From Chlorokybus atmophyticus (taxonomy: Eukaryota > Streptophyta > Chlorokybophyceae > Chlorokybales > Chlorokybaceae), in contig RHPI01000026.1 of the NCBI GenBank assembly GCA_009103225.1, positions 871,756 to 899,336 of the forward strand: a stretch of DNA of 27,581 nt, in the 5' to 3' direction. This document shows positions 9,630 to 21,877 of the stretch, one piece after another. A model generated the notes under the pieces. It was not told the origin of the DNA, ran no database searches, and saw nothing but the letters and a program-made list of their open reading frames with translations. Position numbers and translations under genes: made by a program. How positions within the stretch are numbered: the first letter of the stretch is position 1; the number at the start of each line of letters is the position of its first letter.

Positions 9630-11338
9630 ATGGCGGAGGCGGCGGCGGAGGCGGCGGAGGCCGTGCAGCTGCGGGACGGGATGGCTGGCGACACGGACGG
9701 AGACAGCGAGGAGGAGGACACCAGCGTCGCACCGCGAAGATCACGCAGGCAGAGCGCCGAGGCTGTCAGGTTTCATAGTCTGTCGGACGAGACGAAGCAG
9801 GTGCTGAGGGAGTACTACGTCATCATCACGCACCGAGAATGGGAAGGGGCGTGGCGCTATCGCTGCAGGCCGGAGCTCCTGCAGCTGGTGAAGGAGCACC
9901 GCACCATCACCAACTCCGAGCTGCGCGCAGACATGGAGCTCGGGTTCGGCACATGCACTCAGGCAATCAAGTGCCTGAGAAAGGTCCTCGAGCACAAGGC
10001 GGACCGCGACAGATTGATTTCTAGACGAGGGAACACAGCGGTGAGTGCTTGCTGCTTGCTGGTGGTTGCTGCTGCGCAAAGCAGGTAGAAGCTTTTCAAG
10101 CACTCAGTGCATTTTGTAAGCTGCTCCTTGCCTGTATGTGGTTGTGGCCGCATGTGTACAGCCCCTTGCATGTTGCAAACGGAGGCATGTATTTGGGCAC
10201 ACCTCACTTGGCGACACTTTGCACTTTCTAGCACTGCTTGGCAACCTAGCATAGTTGTTGCTGACTTGCGTTCACAGGTGGTGTGCTCTGCATGCAGTCT
10301 CTCCTATGTGCATGCGCCTCTGTGCTCATGACAGCCCATGCATGCCCATTGATGGGCTCTCATGAGCTTGGGTTGCATGAGTGCACGCTTGTCACATCTG
10401 TGCTGCTGTTGCTAGACTGAATGCAAGCATGCAGGGGTATTTATGCATGCGTGCATTGACTGCATGGCGTCTACTAGCTTGGCGGATAACCTTTACCTGA
10501 TGCACAGTGCCTTGAGTTGTCATTCTATGGCAGTCTCACCCTGTCAGTGTGCATGCAGAAAGCGGCCAACATGCAGCTACACAACCACCAGGCTCCCTCA
10601 CCTCAACAACAGGAGCACCCCACGGCGCAAACTGCTAACAACACTTTACATCCACTTTTATCAAAGCAAACTGGCGGACGCAAGCGTGCACGCAACGCTG
10701 AGGTGCGCATGCTGAAAGTGCAGTTCTTCTCAGTCCACGCCTGGCTTGCCATCTCGGTTTTTCTATGCATGCATGTGCCCGTAGGTTGCGTCATCATTTG
10801 CATTGTACAGGGTCACGCCGCAGGTCGCCGGTCATCGCAGCAGATCAGTGCGAACTCTGCTGGTGTCGTGTACAATGATACTGGTGATGGTGACAACCAT
10901 GACGACAATGCCGGCCTGAACAGATCTGTTGACGATTTTCTGCAGCACACACATGCGTTTGTGGATGCATTGCGCAATGACTACAAGCAGCAGCTGCAAT
11001 CGCAGACAAAGATGCGTGCAGACAAAGATGCAGAGTTACAACAGCTGCGCGCAAAGTATGATGAAGCTGTGTGCGAGCAGGAAGCTGCGCTGCAGGAGCT
11101 TGAGAGAGCCAAGGAACAGACAGAACTGAAGGAACAGGAGTTGAAGAAAAGGAAAGATCTCCATTGCCAGGATCAAGTAAAATTTACAGAAGAGCGAGTG
11201 ACAATCAGCATGCTCAGTGACAAAAAGGATGAGGCATTGCAGGCAACTTTTACGTTTCTACAAGATATCCAGCATCCAAGTCAATCTGCACTGCTTAAGC
11301 TAGTTACGGAAGCTCTCAGCACTGTGGACAAGGGCTAG
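9630..11338 (+). CDS. Unrecognised coiled-coil protein with basic NLS-like motif
   Basis: Spliced model: exons 9630-10040, 10559-10702 and 10811-11338, all phase 0, 360 aa. Residues 1-45 are Ala/Glu-rich then acidic, ending in a basic PRRSRRQ patch. Residues about 48-135 form a compact, mixed-charge region that I do not recognise; its HRTITNSELR...GTCTQAIKCLRKV portion could be helix-turn-helix-like. Residues 138-185 are Gln/His/Pro-rich and end in GGRKRAR, a likely nuclear localisation signal. Residues about 236-305 are a strong heptad-type coiled coil (Lys/Glu/Gln-rich), followed by a helical tail to the stop. The frame is also open upstream to an ATG at 9555, but a good acceptor-like sequence (atttcag) precedes 9617, so 9630 is preferred. 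Intron 2 (108 nt) is in frame and stop-free. A nuclear, oligomerising, possibly DNA-binding role is an inference. Confidence 0.7.
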
Positions 11339-12483
11339 GCCATCAGCGCTGAATGGGTAGCTGACAGTGATGAGGCTTATGGCACCACTGCGTGCATGCC
11401 CCGGCAATGCCCCGCAGGTTATAGACCAGTCAGTTCAGCAGAGGGCGACACCTTGCGTGATGGGAGCCGGCGCACTGCCTGCCTTTGCGCATGCGCGCGG
11501 CGCCCACAGATCTGTGTGATGGGTGCTATGTGCACGGGACATCCTGCATGCAGTGTGAGTAAAACGCCTATCCAACTTGTCACCTTCGTATCGGCATTCC
11601 ATCTTTTGTACCCTATAGCAAGTACATTAGTTAGCTAAGCCAGTTGATGTACATACAAGACTTGTAGCCATACTGATTGTAGATAGTCGAGGCGCAAAGT
11701 TACTCGTTGCTAGGCACACTTGGATATACAGCTGGTATATCAATACAAGTACCATGTACATGTGTACACAGTAGTGGTTCCCAGTATGAATTGATCGTGT
11801 CTCTCTCAACATTGTGCGGAATGTATCCTTACAGTCTCTTCGCAACAAAATGTGGTTGATATGGGGTTAGTAGTTGGTCTTCTTGAAACGAAGATTACAT
11901 TACCAAACGAGTAGTTATGGCATCAATAAGTAAAACAACATGCGTGTATACACAGGCCCGTGCACCGCTATACATGATGGGTTTTCAAAGTCATTCTGTA
12001 GTTACAAGGATGTGTATACAATACAAATCCTCCCCTTTCTGCTACGGACTTACTTGATGACTATGTTTGCAAGTGGTGGTAACAACCATAGGTTACCACA
12101 GACATAACGGGCATTTTTGACGTTTCCTGACAACCTGCTAGGAATGCACTTTGGCTGACACTGCTCAAATCAGGTTACAGGTGGTTCAAGCAATGTGTGA
12201 ATCCATCACTGGCTACTTTCACATGCTGTCAACTAGAGTGATATAGCATATCCCGCCAATTCATAGCACTCATGCCAAATGCATTATAATGTGGTGCACA
12301 TTTCAGTCAATGACAGGGGTACAAGCAGTTGCGCACAAATGGAAGCAGGGAGTGATTGCAGTGCTTCCTCCCGGCAGCTGCGGCTGATGGACTGTTGTTG
12401 GTGGGCAATAGTACACCGTGACAATGCGTGAAGCAATGACACGGCCATAACAGCAGCTACAATACAACAATTTTAGTTGCTTC
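11339..12483. other. Facing 3' regions of the coiled-coil gene and glycerol kinase
   Basis: About 1.1 kb between two convergent stop codons. No convincing exon is seen. On the minus strand a TGTAA (plus-strand TTACA at 12175-12179) lies about 305 bases past the glycerol kinase stop and is a possible poly(A) signal. Confidence 0.5.
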
Positions 12484-14893
<2,410 letters not shown>

Positions 14894-16049
14894 GCTGCTC
14901 AACCACCTGAGAATGCAACCACACTGCTTGGGACTAATAGCAATTGTCAGCAGCAGCTTGCATGGTCTTCAAGCACAACGCTGGCAGCAAATAGTACGAT
15001 TCCAAAAGTAAGTAGAATGCAGGTTGCCGTAATCAGAAGCCATTGCTGCTGCTGCGCGTGCCTTACAGCTACATGTGTAAGCAACGCAACTGCGGACAAC
15101 TATGCTGCCAATGCAAGCAGGCTCGGCTTAGATGCAGCCGCATTAGCGTCTGCCATTCACATATAGTAACGAGCAATGCTTCAGCTTGCTACACATCAAC
15201 AACAGCTGCATGCTCACCTCCTTGCCCACCGGCAGGCACCAGGCCGGCTGCTTTGGCTGTGACTCACCGCAGCAATGCCAGCGCTCCTCACCACCAACCC
15301 CGCAGCAGCAACAAGCCACTGCCGCCTCCCCAGCACAGCAGCACCTCGCATTCAACTCTCCCACCACAGCCCCCTTCTTCTCCTCCTCCTCCTCGTCCTC
15401 CTCCTACTCAACTTGAACAGGACTCCAGCATTGGCGCCAAACAAACCATGCCGCAAAGCATGCTTATATGCTTGTTGGCTTACAACCCGGTTCGGCGAGT
15501 ACGGGCCTGCAAACGTATCAATCGACCGCGATCAACTGGCGCACGCAAGCATGGCGGTTACGCCCACGTGGAGGAGGCGCATGAGGCAAAGGAGGAGCAT
15601 GCTTGCTTGTGCTTCGTTGCTTGGGCGCCGGGCAGGTAGATAGGCCTTCAGCTGGCTGGCTGGGTTCGGCGGCGATGGTCTGCGTTGGTGCTGTGGGGCA
15701 GCGAGACGGGGCTGAGCAGGTGTTACGTACTGATATATAAACCCCTCTGCTTCAGCTGGCAACAAGCTGAACCTAAAGCTGAGGCTGAGGCTGAGGCTGA
15801 AGTCAATCCTGTAAGCTGAGGTACAGCTACAGTGAAGCTCAAATTGTGATTCGGATCCAAGCACGAAGTAACACTGAGAGCTGAAGCTGCGCACGGTGAA
15901 GGAGTGCCTTGTAGTATAGGTTGTAAGCTTCTAAGCTTTAAGCTTTAAGTGTGAAGCGCACAGCTCTAAGCTTAAGGCTTGAAGCTCAAAGCTAGCTGGC
16001 AGTGGCCAGGTGGTTCCTTGGGTATTAGTGTGCTGGTTGTCTGGTGTAC
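14894..16049. promoter_or_regulatory. Divergent promoter region between glycerol kinase and NECAP
   Basis: About 1.15 kb upstream of both genes. A TATATAAA sequence at 15734-15741 on the plus strand is a TATA-box candidate. From 15753 to 15999 AGCT occurs about sixteen times, part of it as (GCTGAG)3 GCTGAA at 15778-15801. A plus-strand frame here (about 15200-15420) is Pro/Ser-rich and open but has no ATG start or recognisable motif, so it is not called. Confidence 0.4.
15753..15999. repeat. AGCT-dense repeat cluster
   Basis: AAGCT(T/G/C) and GCTGAG units recur throughout this stretch, about sixteen AGCT tetramers in 247 bases. It ends about 50 bases before the NECAP start codon, so it probably lies in the 5' UTR or core promoter. 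Confidence 0.7.
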
Positions 16050-17694
16050 ATGGCAAAAGACGAGTACAGCGCTGGCGAAGTGGAGCTGACGCTGTTTCAG
16101 GCGAAGGAATGCTATGTCTACAAGGTGGGTCTGGCATTCACGAACTGCTTGACCAGCATTGCCGTTCTTTGCATGCAAGAGAGGATTCGTTGCATGAAGC
16201 CAGCTGTAAGCTCATACTCAACACTGTCCTGTCTCACCTGGCAGATCCCGCCTAGGATGAGCACACTCAGCTACAGGTGCGTTACTGCAGGTGGGATAGC
16301 ATAGGCTATGAGCAGCTGTTATAACAAATTGGCTGACTGCATGCACTACTCCATCATGCACGTGTAGAGCACTGATCACACACGTGTGCACAGAGCTGAT
16401 GAATGGGACGTCAACAAGTGGGTTTGGGAGGGCGCATGCAGAGTTGTCGCAACAGGGTCTCAATGCGACGTGCGTCTAGAGGATGCAAAAACAGGTGATA
16501 GCTTAGCCAAACGCTCTGGGGTGCTACTCATCGTTGACCAAACACAGCACTCATGGCACGACGCGCAGGTGAGCTGTTTGCTCGAGCACCAGTGCGGGCT
16601 GATGGCCAGCCAGCGTTCGAGACTGTGATTGACAGCAGTCGGTAAGTGGCATAATCGGAGACCCACTTCACAAATGCACGCACGCGCGCACTTTTACACA
16701 TGCACACTGACACACACACGTACGCGCACGCACGCGCACACAGCACTGGTATGGCTGTTTGACGGACATGGTAATGCCAACTGTTGGCGTGTATGCAGGT
16801 ACTTTGTTCTTCGAGTTGAGGATGGTGAAGGTATGACACGCAAAGATCAATGCAAACTCGCTCCTTCCTTGCTCGTGGTTGGCTTGCCACGAGCATGTAA
16901 CAGCTCCTCACAGCTTTGTGCAATGTCTGTGTCAACCACAGGTCCGCATGCAAAGCACGCCTTCATCGGTTTTGGTTTTCGAGAACGGACGGAAGCATAT
17001 GACTTCCAAGCAGCGATACACGATCACTTACAGTATCCACATTCATTTTGTCCTAGTTCATGTTGTCATGTTGATTTGTTGCCTCGAGTGGTGTGCATCA
17101 CTTCCTTGTTGCACTTGACATTCAGCAGATACTTGAGTCGGCAAAAAGAGGCTGAGGTGTTTGCCGAGAAGTTCGCTGATGCTTCGCGGCCTCCAATCGA
17201 TCTCAGCATCAAAGAAGGGCAATCGATCCGGCTCAACATCCCACACGTACGCAGTGCTGTACACGCGTGCCCATGTGTGTGCACGGGCATGTGTGTGCGC
17301 GCGAGTGTGTATGCATGTGTGCTAGCGTGCACGCGCTGTGTGCGCGTCCTCAAACATTAGCACAACCCAACAATTGGCTATGTTTCAGGTCTCGATAGTG
17401 AGAAGGAGCAGTCTAAGTGTGATTGATCCCGAAGCAAGCGGCTTGTCAGTGAAGACTTCCCCAGTCAAGATGCCTATTATCGACCCAACAGGCGTGTTCA
17501 TGCCTCCCCCGCCCCCAGCGGGCTCGCTTGTCAACAGCAAACAGTCTCCGCATATGATGAGGCAGCCGACAGGAGCCATCTCTAGCGAAGGAAAGCAGCA
17601 AGGACAGCAACAACAACAGCAGCAGCAGCAGCAGCAGCAACGCACTTCAGCAGATGAGGATGATGGGTTTGGAGACTTTCAGGATGCATTGTGA
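16050..17694 (+). CDS. NECAP-family clathrin-coat-associated protein
   Basis: NECAPs bind AP-2 and accessory proteins at clathrin-coated vesicles through an N-terminal PH-like (PHear) domain. Exons: 16050-16124, 16245-16276, 16394-16494, 16569-16641, 16799-16830, 16942-17032, 17129-17246, 17389-17694; phases match and give 275 aa, the same size as animal NECAPs. The PHear domain spans about 1-165, with family-typical stretches CYVYKIPPR, YRADEW, WEGACRVV, LEDAKTGELFAQ-like (here GELFARAPV), TVIDSSRYFVLRVEDGEG, HAFIGFGFRERTEAYDF and IHDHLQ. After it come SIKEGQSIRLNIPH, a Pro-rich linker (MPPPPPAG), a poly-Q run and an acidic C-terminus DEDDGFGDFQDAL, whose FGDF resembles coat-adaptor ear-binding motifs. 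The start is the first ATG before AKDEYSAGEV. Two introns hold alternating CA/CG tracts. The family assignment is confident; the algal role is inferred from homologues. Confidence 0.93.
16672..16742. repeat. CA/CG alternating tract in NECAP intron 4
   Basis: ACGC and ACAC units alternate purine and pyrimidine for about 70 bases inside intron 16642-16798. Confidence 0.8.
17254..17345. repeat. TG/CG alternating tract in NECAP intron 7
   Basis: GTGT, GCGC and GCATG steps alternate for about 90 bases inside intron 17247-17388. Confidence 0.8.
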
Positions 17695-18373
17695 CCCAAC
17701 TGCCAGGCAGAACAACCCATACCTATAGCTATAGCTACACATCTAGGTGACTTTTGTATATACCTTTGTAGCACTTGTTGCAGGCTGCGTGCTATAGCTC
17801 TAGCAGTTGTCAGGTGTTGGCGTACATTGGACATCATTCAACTAGTCGTACACCAACCGTCCAGTCCATGCCACTACAGTAGTATGTGTGGCATGGTACA
17901 AGTGGAACCACGTTGTTTGCAACCATCGATCAAGGCAAGACAGTTGGTTGCATGAGAGACGACAACTGCCTGTCCACTGAGCAGTTGCTACCGACATCTG
18001 CCTCCTGTTCCCAATGCACAAAGCGATTGGCCCATTCCTCTTGGTGACCATATAACATTTGGTGTCATACTAGCGCGTTTGGAGGAGCATTGCACTTGTG
18101 AACTGCAACCACACCACCCCTTATCCTAGGCTTGCATGTGCTCTGGGCACGTGGCCCGTACGCATGCCTGCATTGACATTGAAAACCAAACGGGGACTGA
18201 TGAGGAGAGATATGCAGCCTACACGGCCAACCAGCTTATTGTTAAATGTTTTGTATGTCACACTTTATCAAACAACTTCTACATCATCTCTGAGCAACCG
18301 ACATAATTGTGTATGTCGTAAATATGCCATGATATATATCGGTCTACATTTGCTGTACAGTGGCCTAACCTAC
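17695..18373. other. Facing 3' regions of NECAP and the histidine phosphatase gene
   Basis: About 680 bases between two convergent stops. No exon is recognised, and no clear TGTAA signal was found for either gene. Confidence 0.5.
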
Positions 18374-20940
18374 CTAGATGGTGATGCACCGCACCTCGCC
18401 ATCAACAAACGCATAGTCCGCATGGTGATTGCCCAAATCCGTTCCGAGAAGTGTTGCCTGCAACACCAGCTGTGGACTGAACCACAGGCACGCATGTACA
18501 CAGAAACCACAAGTGGCATTACTTTGTCAAATAATCACTAGTCATGTTGTACAAGGTTTGATAAGCGGATAGTACCTGAAACACCTCCAGCACGTCTGTG
18601 TGGCTGACAAGTATGATGTCTGTCCCGTAATATGTCTGCATTCCAGCAACCAAGCAGCAGTGTCAAGTACACACACGCGAACACACATGCATGCACGCAC
18701 GCAAGCGTTTTTGTTCATAACGTGTCTAACGTACACGCTCAAGACGCGTAAATGTCTCCAGTGCCCTTCTGTGTATATCCTGAACACTTTCCGTCGACCC
18801 TGCTTTGCAACACAAGTGTCACACACACGCGCACATGCATGCGTGCGCGTGTGCATTTGAAACAACAAGCTGTTTGTGTGCAGCGACCAATGCCCCCACC
18901 TTGAGGCTGCATTGAGTCTGGTGCTGGTGGCGGCGCCACGCCGTAGTCGAGTTGGTCCTGCTCCCACACGCCCTCACGCGCTCTCACGCACTGACGGTCA
19001 AGCACGCCCATTTTCCTCGGGTCCAACAGCCCCGCGAACTCCGTCCTGCGATCAAGTTGTTGTTGTTGTTGTAGCATGTGTCTATGAAAGAGATGACCAG
19101 ACATGCACGCGCGCGTGCACACACACACACTTGAACACCATGCCTTGCGCTGATCGTTCTTAACATTTTAACAATGGATGCACACATAGTGTGCTAGCGT
19201 GAATAAAGTCTTGCAAGCTGTTTCAGTACAATTAGTACAACAGACATGTGTGTATGCACACATACACAGTGGAGATCTCACTGCTAGCACGAAAGTATTG
19301 GAAACGCAACTCATACTGTGAACATGTGTGCGCGCGCGTGCGCGTGCACGTGCATGTGTACTTGTCTTCATTCCTTCGCACCTGACGTTTGCGAACAGCA
19401 TTCCCAGGCTGCTTCGCAGTATGGCCGCGCTCTGGAACGCGCGCTGGAAGTTGGACGTGTAGATCCAACCGTTGCTGAAATCCAACGCCTCGATGCGTTG
19501 CGCCGCGGCAAACATCTGCCGACGGCCCTTTTGCGTCAAACCCCACGTGAAATCGTACCTGCAAAGGGTTATGATTATGGGCTGTACTCGGTGTGTGAGT
19601 GTATGAATAGAGTATTCATCTGTTTGTGGTGGGCCTCCATGTACGTATGATGGAAGTAAACATGCCTTTACATGTAAATGTATGCGATTCGTGTACACGT
19701 GAGTGTGTGTTTGTTTTCATTGTGCATACATGGAGGTGTTGATGTGACTGGGCTGTACTTGAATGCAAAGACTAGGACGTTCACACGCATGCGTGTTCAA
19801 CTGTGTGTGTACACAACTCGTGTGCGCATGTGTATGCCTGCATTTGCACCTGCATGCGCATGCGAGGATGTACATGCGTGTGCATGTGTCGCTACGGAAA
19901 ACAGGTGAACCAAAGCAATGAAGTATAAATCTCCGTTGCATCATTGACTTGCTTACTTGAACGCAGGGTTGGACAAGATTATGCCGGGGACATCTGCGCC
20001 GGGAGCATATTCGCGGGACAGATAGCTCTCACCATGCCGCACCTGTTGTTGTTGTTGTTGTTGTTGCTGCTGTTGTTGTTACACAAGGGGCATCAGCTGA
20101 AGATGTCTCCGCTGAGAGTAGTACTCACCAGGAAATAACGATTGTTCATGCGCGGTGCGGGCAACATCATGAACGCCCGCGCAGGCTTCGGCCATGCCAA
20201 TGCTGATGCTGCTGCCACTGTCGCTGCTGCTGCTGTTGAGAGGACAGCACTTCGCCTTGTTGTTGTGCTGGGTTGTGATGTTGTTGTTGTGTTGTTTGGG
20301 TGAAGTGGCGCTTGCGGCGGGGGTGTACTGGCCTCACAATGCACTGCGAAACCAACGGGTGTGAGATTGTGAGTGAGTTGGTGAGAGAGAGAAAGAGTAT
20401 GTGCCTGCGTGCCTGTGTGCATGCACGTGAAAGATTGTCAAACAAGCACGAACGCACGTACGCGTGCAGAGACATCGAGACAGAGTGTGCGCATGCGTGC
20501 TTCTCCCCCGCGCGCGCGTATGTATGGCATGTCATTGCAACATGTAAGCAAGATATGCCACCTCACTTGACCTTAGCATAGTTCAGCAATGCATGCCTTA
20601 ATTCTTGTTGACTGAGCATGGCTTGTTTCGAAATGCACTACTTGCCTGCACCGGTTGATTGCAATACATGCAAGCAAGTGTATGGCACTCACTCGCATGC
20701 TTGCTTGATGAGTTTGTTGTTTAATTGACAAGCAATGCAAGCAGCCTGCCTTGACTAACACATGCTGGCATATATCTACTGCATTGCTTGACTTCACTGC
20801 TCACCTCGTCCACGACACCCTTCTCCTCCAGGGTGTCCTTGTCGTCGTCTCCGGCTGCGGCGGAGCCTCTCCCTGCAGGCGCCCGGCAGCAGTGGCGTCG
20901 ACGTGAACGACGTGCTGCATGCTGACGACGACGACATCAT
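18374..20940 (-). CDS. Histidine phosphatase (phosphoglycerate-mutase-like), probably plastid/lumen-targeted
   Basis: Exons (minus): 20940-20805, 20343-20129, 20042-19957, 19558-19382, 19045-18900, 18799-18735, 18635-18576, 18457-18374; phases agree and give 322 aa. The catalytic RHGE motif (LVRHGES, His about 120) and the C-terminal SH motif (ILVSHTDVLEVFQ, His about 287) define the superfamily; TQKGRRQ and SNFQRAFQSA match its conserved helix region. The first 46 residues are Ser/Thr/Ala/Arg-rich with no acidic residue until Glu18, followed by VHCEAS, like a chloroplast transit peptide and its cleavage site. Next come a twin arginine (RRSAVL, 75-80), an Ala-rich hydrophobic core and PARA|F (99-103), as in thylakoid Tat signals. 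The start is the first of two ATGs at 20940. The substrate is unknown; carboxyarabinitol-phosphate phosphatases belong to the same superfamily, but nothing seen here shows that specificity. Five introns carry CA/TG tracts. Confidence 0.88.
19320..19362. repeat. GTGC/GCGC alternating tract in phosphatase intron
   Basis: Purine and pyrimidine alternate almost without break; a second CG/CA tract is at 19101-19132 in the same intron (19046-19381). Similar tracts sit at about 18668-18712, 18818-18860, 19770-19900 and 20400-20530 in other introns of this gene. Confidence 0.8.
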
Positions 20941-21699
20941 CGCCGCCGCCGCCACCCAGGCCACAACGCCTTCAGCAAGGTCTGCCTGCAACTGGGCATT
21001 GTGGGTGACAAGGCGGCGGCAGCGGCGGTGGCAGAAGAGGCGGACAAGGTGGACGAGGAGGTGGCGGAGCTGGACAAGCAGGAGCTGGTTAACGTAGAGC
21101 AGGAGGAGGAGCACAAGGAGGATCAACAGGACAAGGAACAACAACAGGCGGTGAGCGCGATACTGCTGCAGGTGGGTCCTATAGCTCAATGCGGTGTATG
21201 CTTAGAGCTTGCTTGGCAGCTTAGAACGTGTAATGTTGTTGCCTGTCAATGGTCTTTTGGTCGTATCTGACTATAGTTTACACCAAGAAAGAGCATATGT
21301 GGTTGTCTGTTCGTTACCAATTGTGGTACGACCAGGCAGGAGCAGCTTTTGCGTTTCTATTCTTTCTACGCCTTGCATTTGCGGTTACATTTACAGCTGG
21401 CTCAAGTGCGAGACATGCAACAATGATGTAGAACAGAAATGCTCCAATCTGCGCATTGGCCCCACGGCTCAACAACCATTTTCGCACACAAGAAGACGCG
21501 CATTCACGCAAGCGCACGCACATGTGCATGTGCACTCTCCCACATCTGTACATGCGCACGCATTGCGCACATTGGAACACACGCATCACCCCTAACCACA
21601 TGGGGGTGGAGTGCAGTAAGAAAAACAAAGAGAAGAAAAATGACTCCCGCATGTCTTAACACAACCAATCAGCGTCATGGAGCAACGCAACCTTGGTTA

Positions 21700-21750
<51 letters not shown>

Positions 21751-21877
21751 TAAACTTTTAGCCTGACAGCCTGACAGCCTACTTAAGTGATAGTGTTGAA
21801 AGCCAACGTCGGTTGGTTGTGCGGTTTTGCAGCTGTGAGTCTTCCCTCAGACACAAAGCAAGTATCGCACGCATTAC
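20941..21877. promoter_or_regulatory. Divergent promoter region between histidine phosphatase and KTI12
   Basis: About 940 bases upstream of both start codons. It contains an alternating CA/CG stretch near 21490-21590 and an (AT)21 run. A plus-strand frame at about 20970-21150 is Glu/Lys/Gln-rich and open but lacks an ATG and would overlap the phosphatase 5' end, so it is not called. Confidence 0.4.
21707..21748. repeat. (AT)21 microsatellite
   Basis: An uninterrupted AT dinucleotide run, itself a perfect palindrome, about 130 bases upstream of the KTI12 ATG. Confidence 0.95.

Noticed and set aside
15043-15639. Pro/Ser-rich plus-strand open frame between glycerol kinase and NECAP
   Set aside because: No ATG start, no splice support, no motif; composition follows CAG and CCT simple repeats.
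20794-21189. Leu-rich minus-strand open frame and a Glu/Lys/Gln-rich plus-strand frame over the same bases
   Set aside because: Neither has an ATG giving the full frame. The minus frame is used only from the ATG at 20940, where a transit-like sequence begins; the plus frame would overlap that gene's 5' end.
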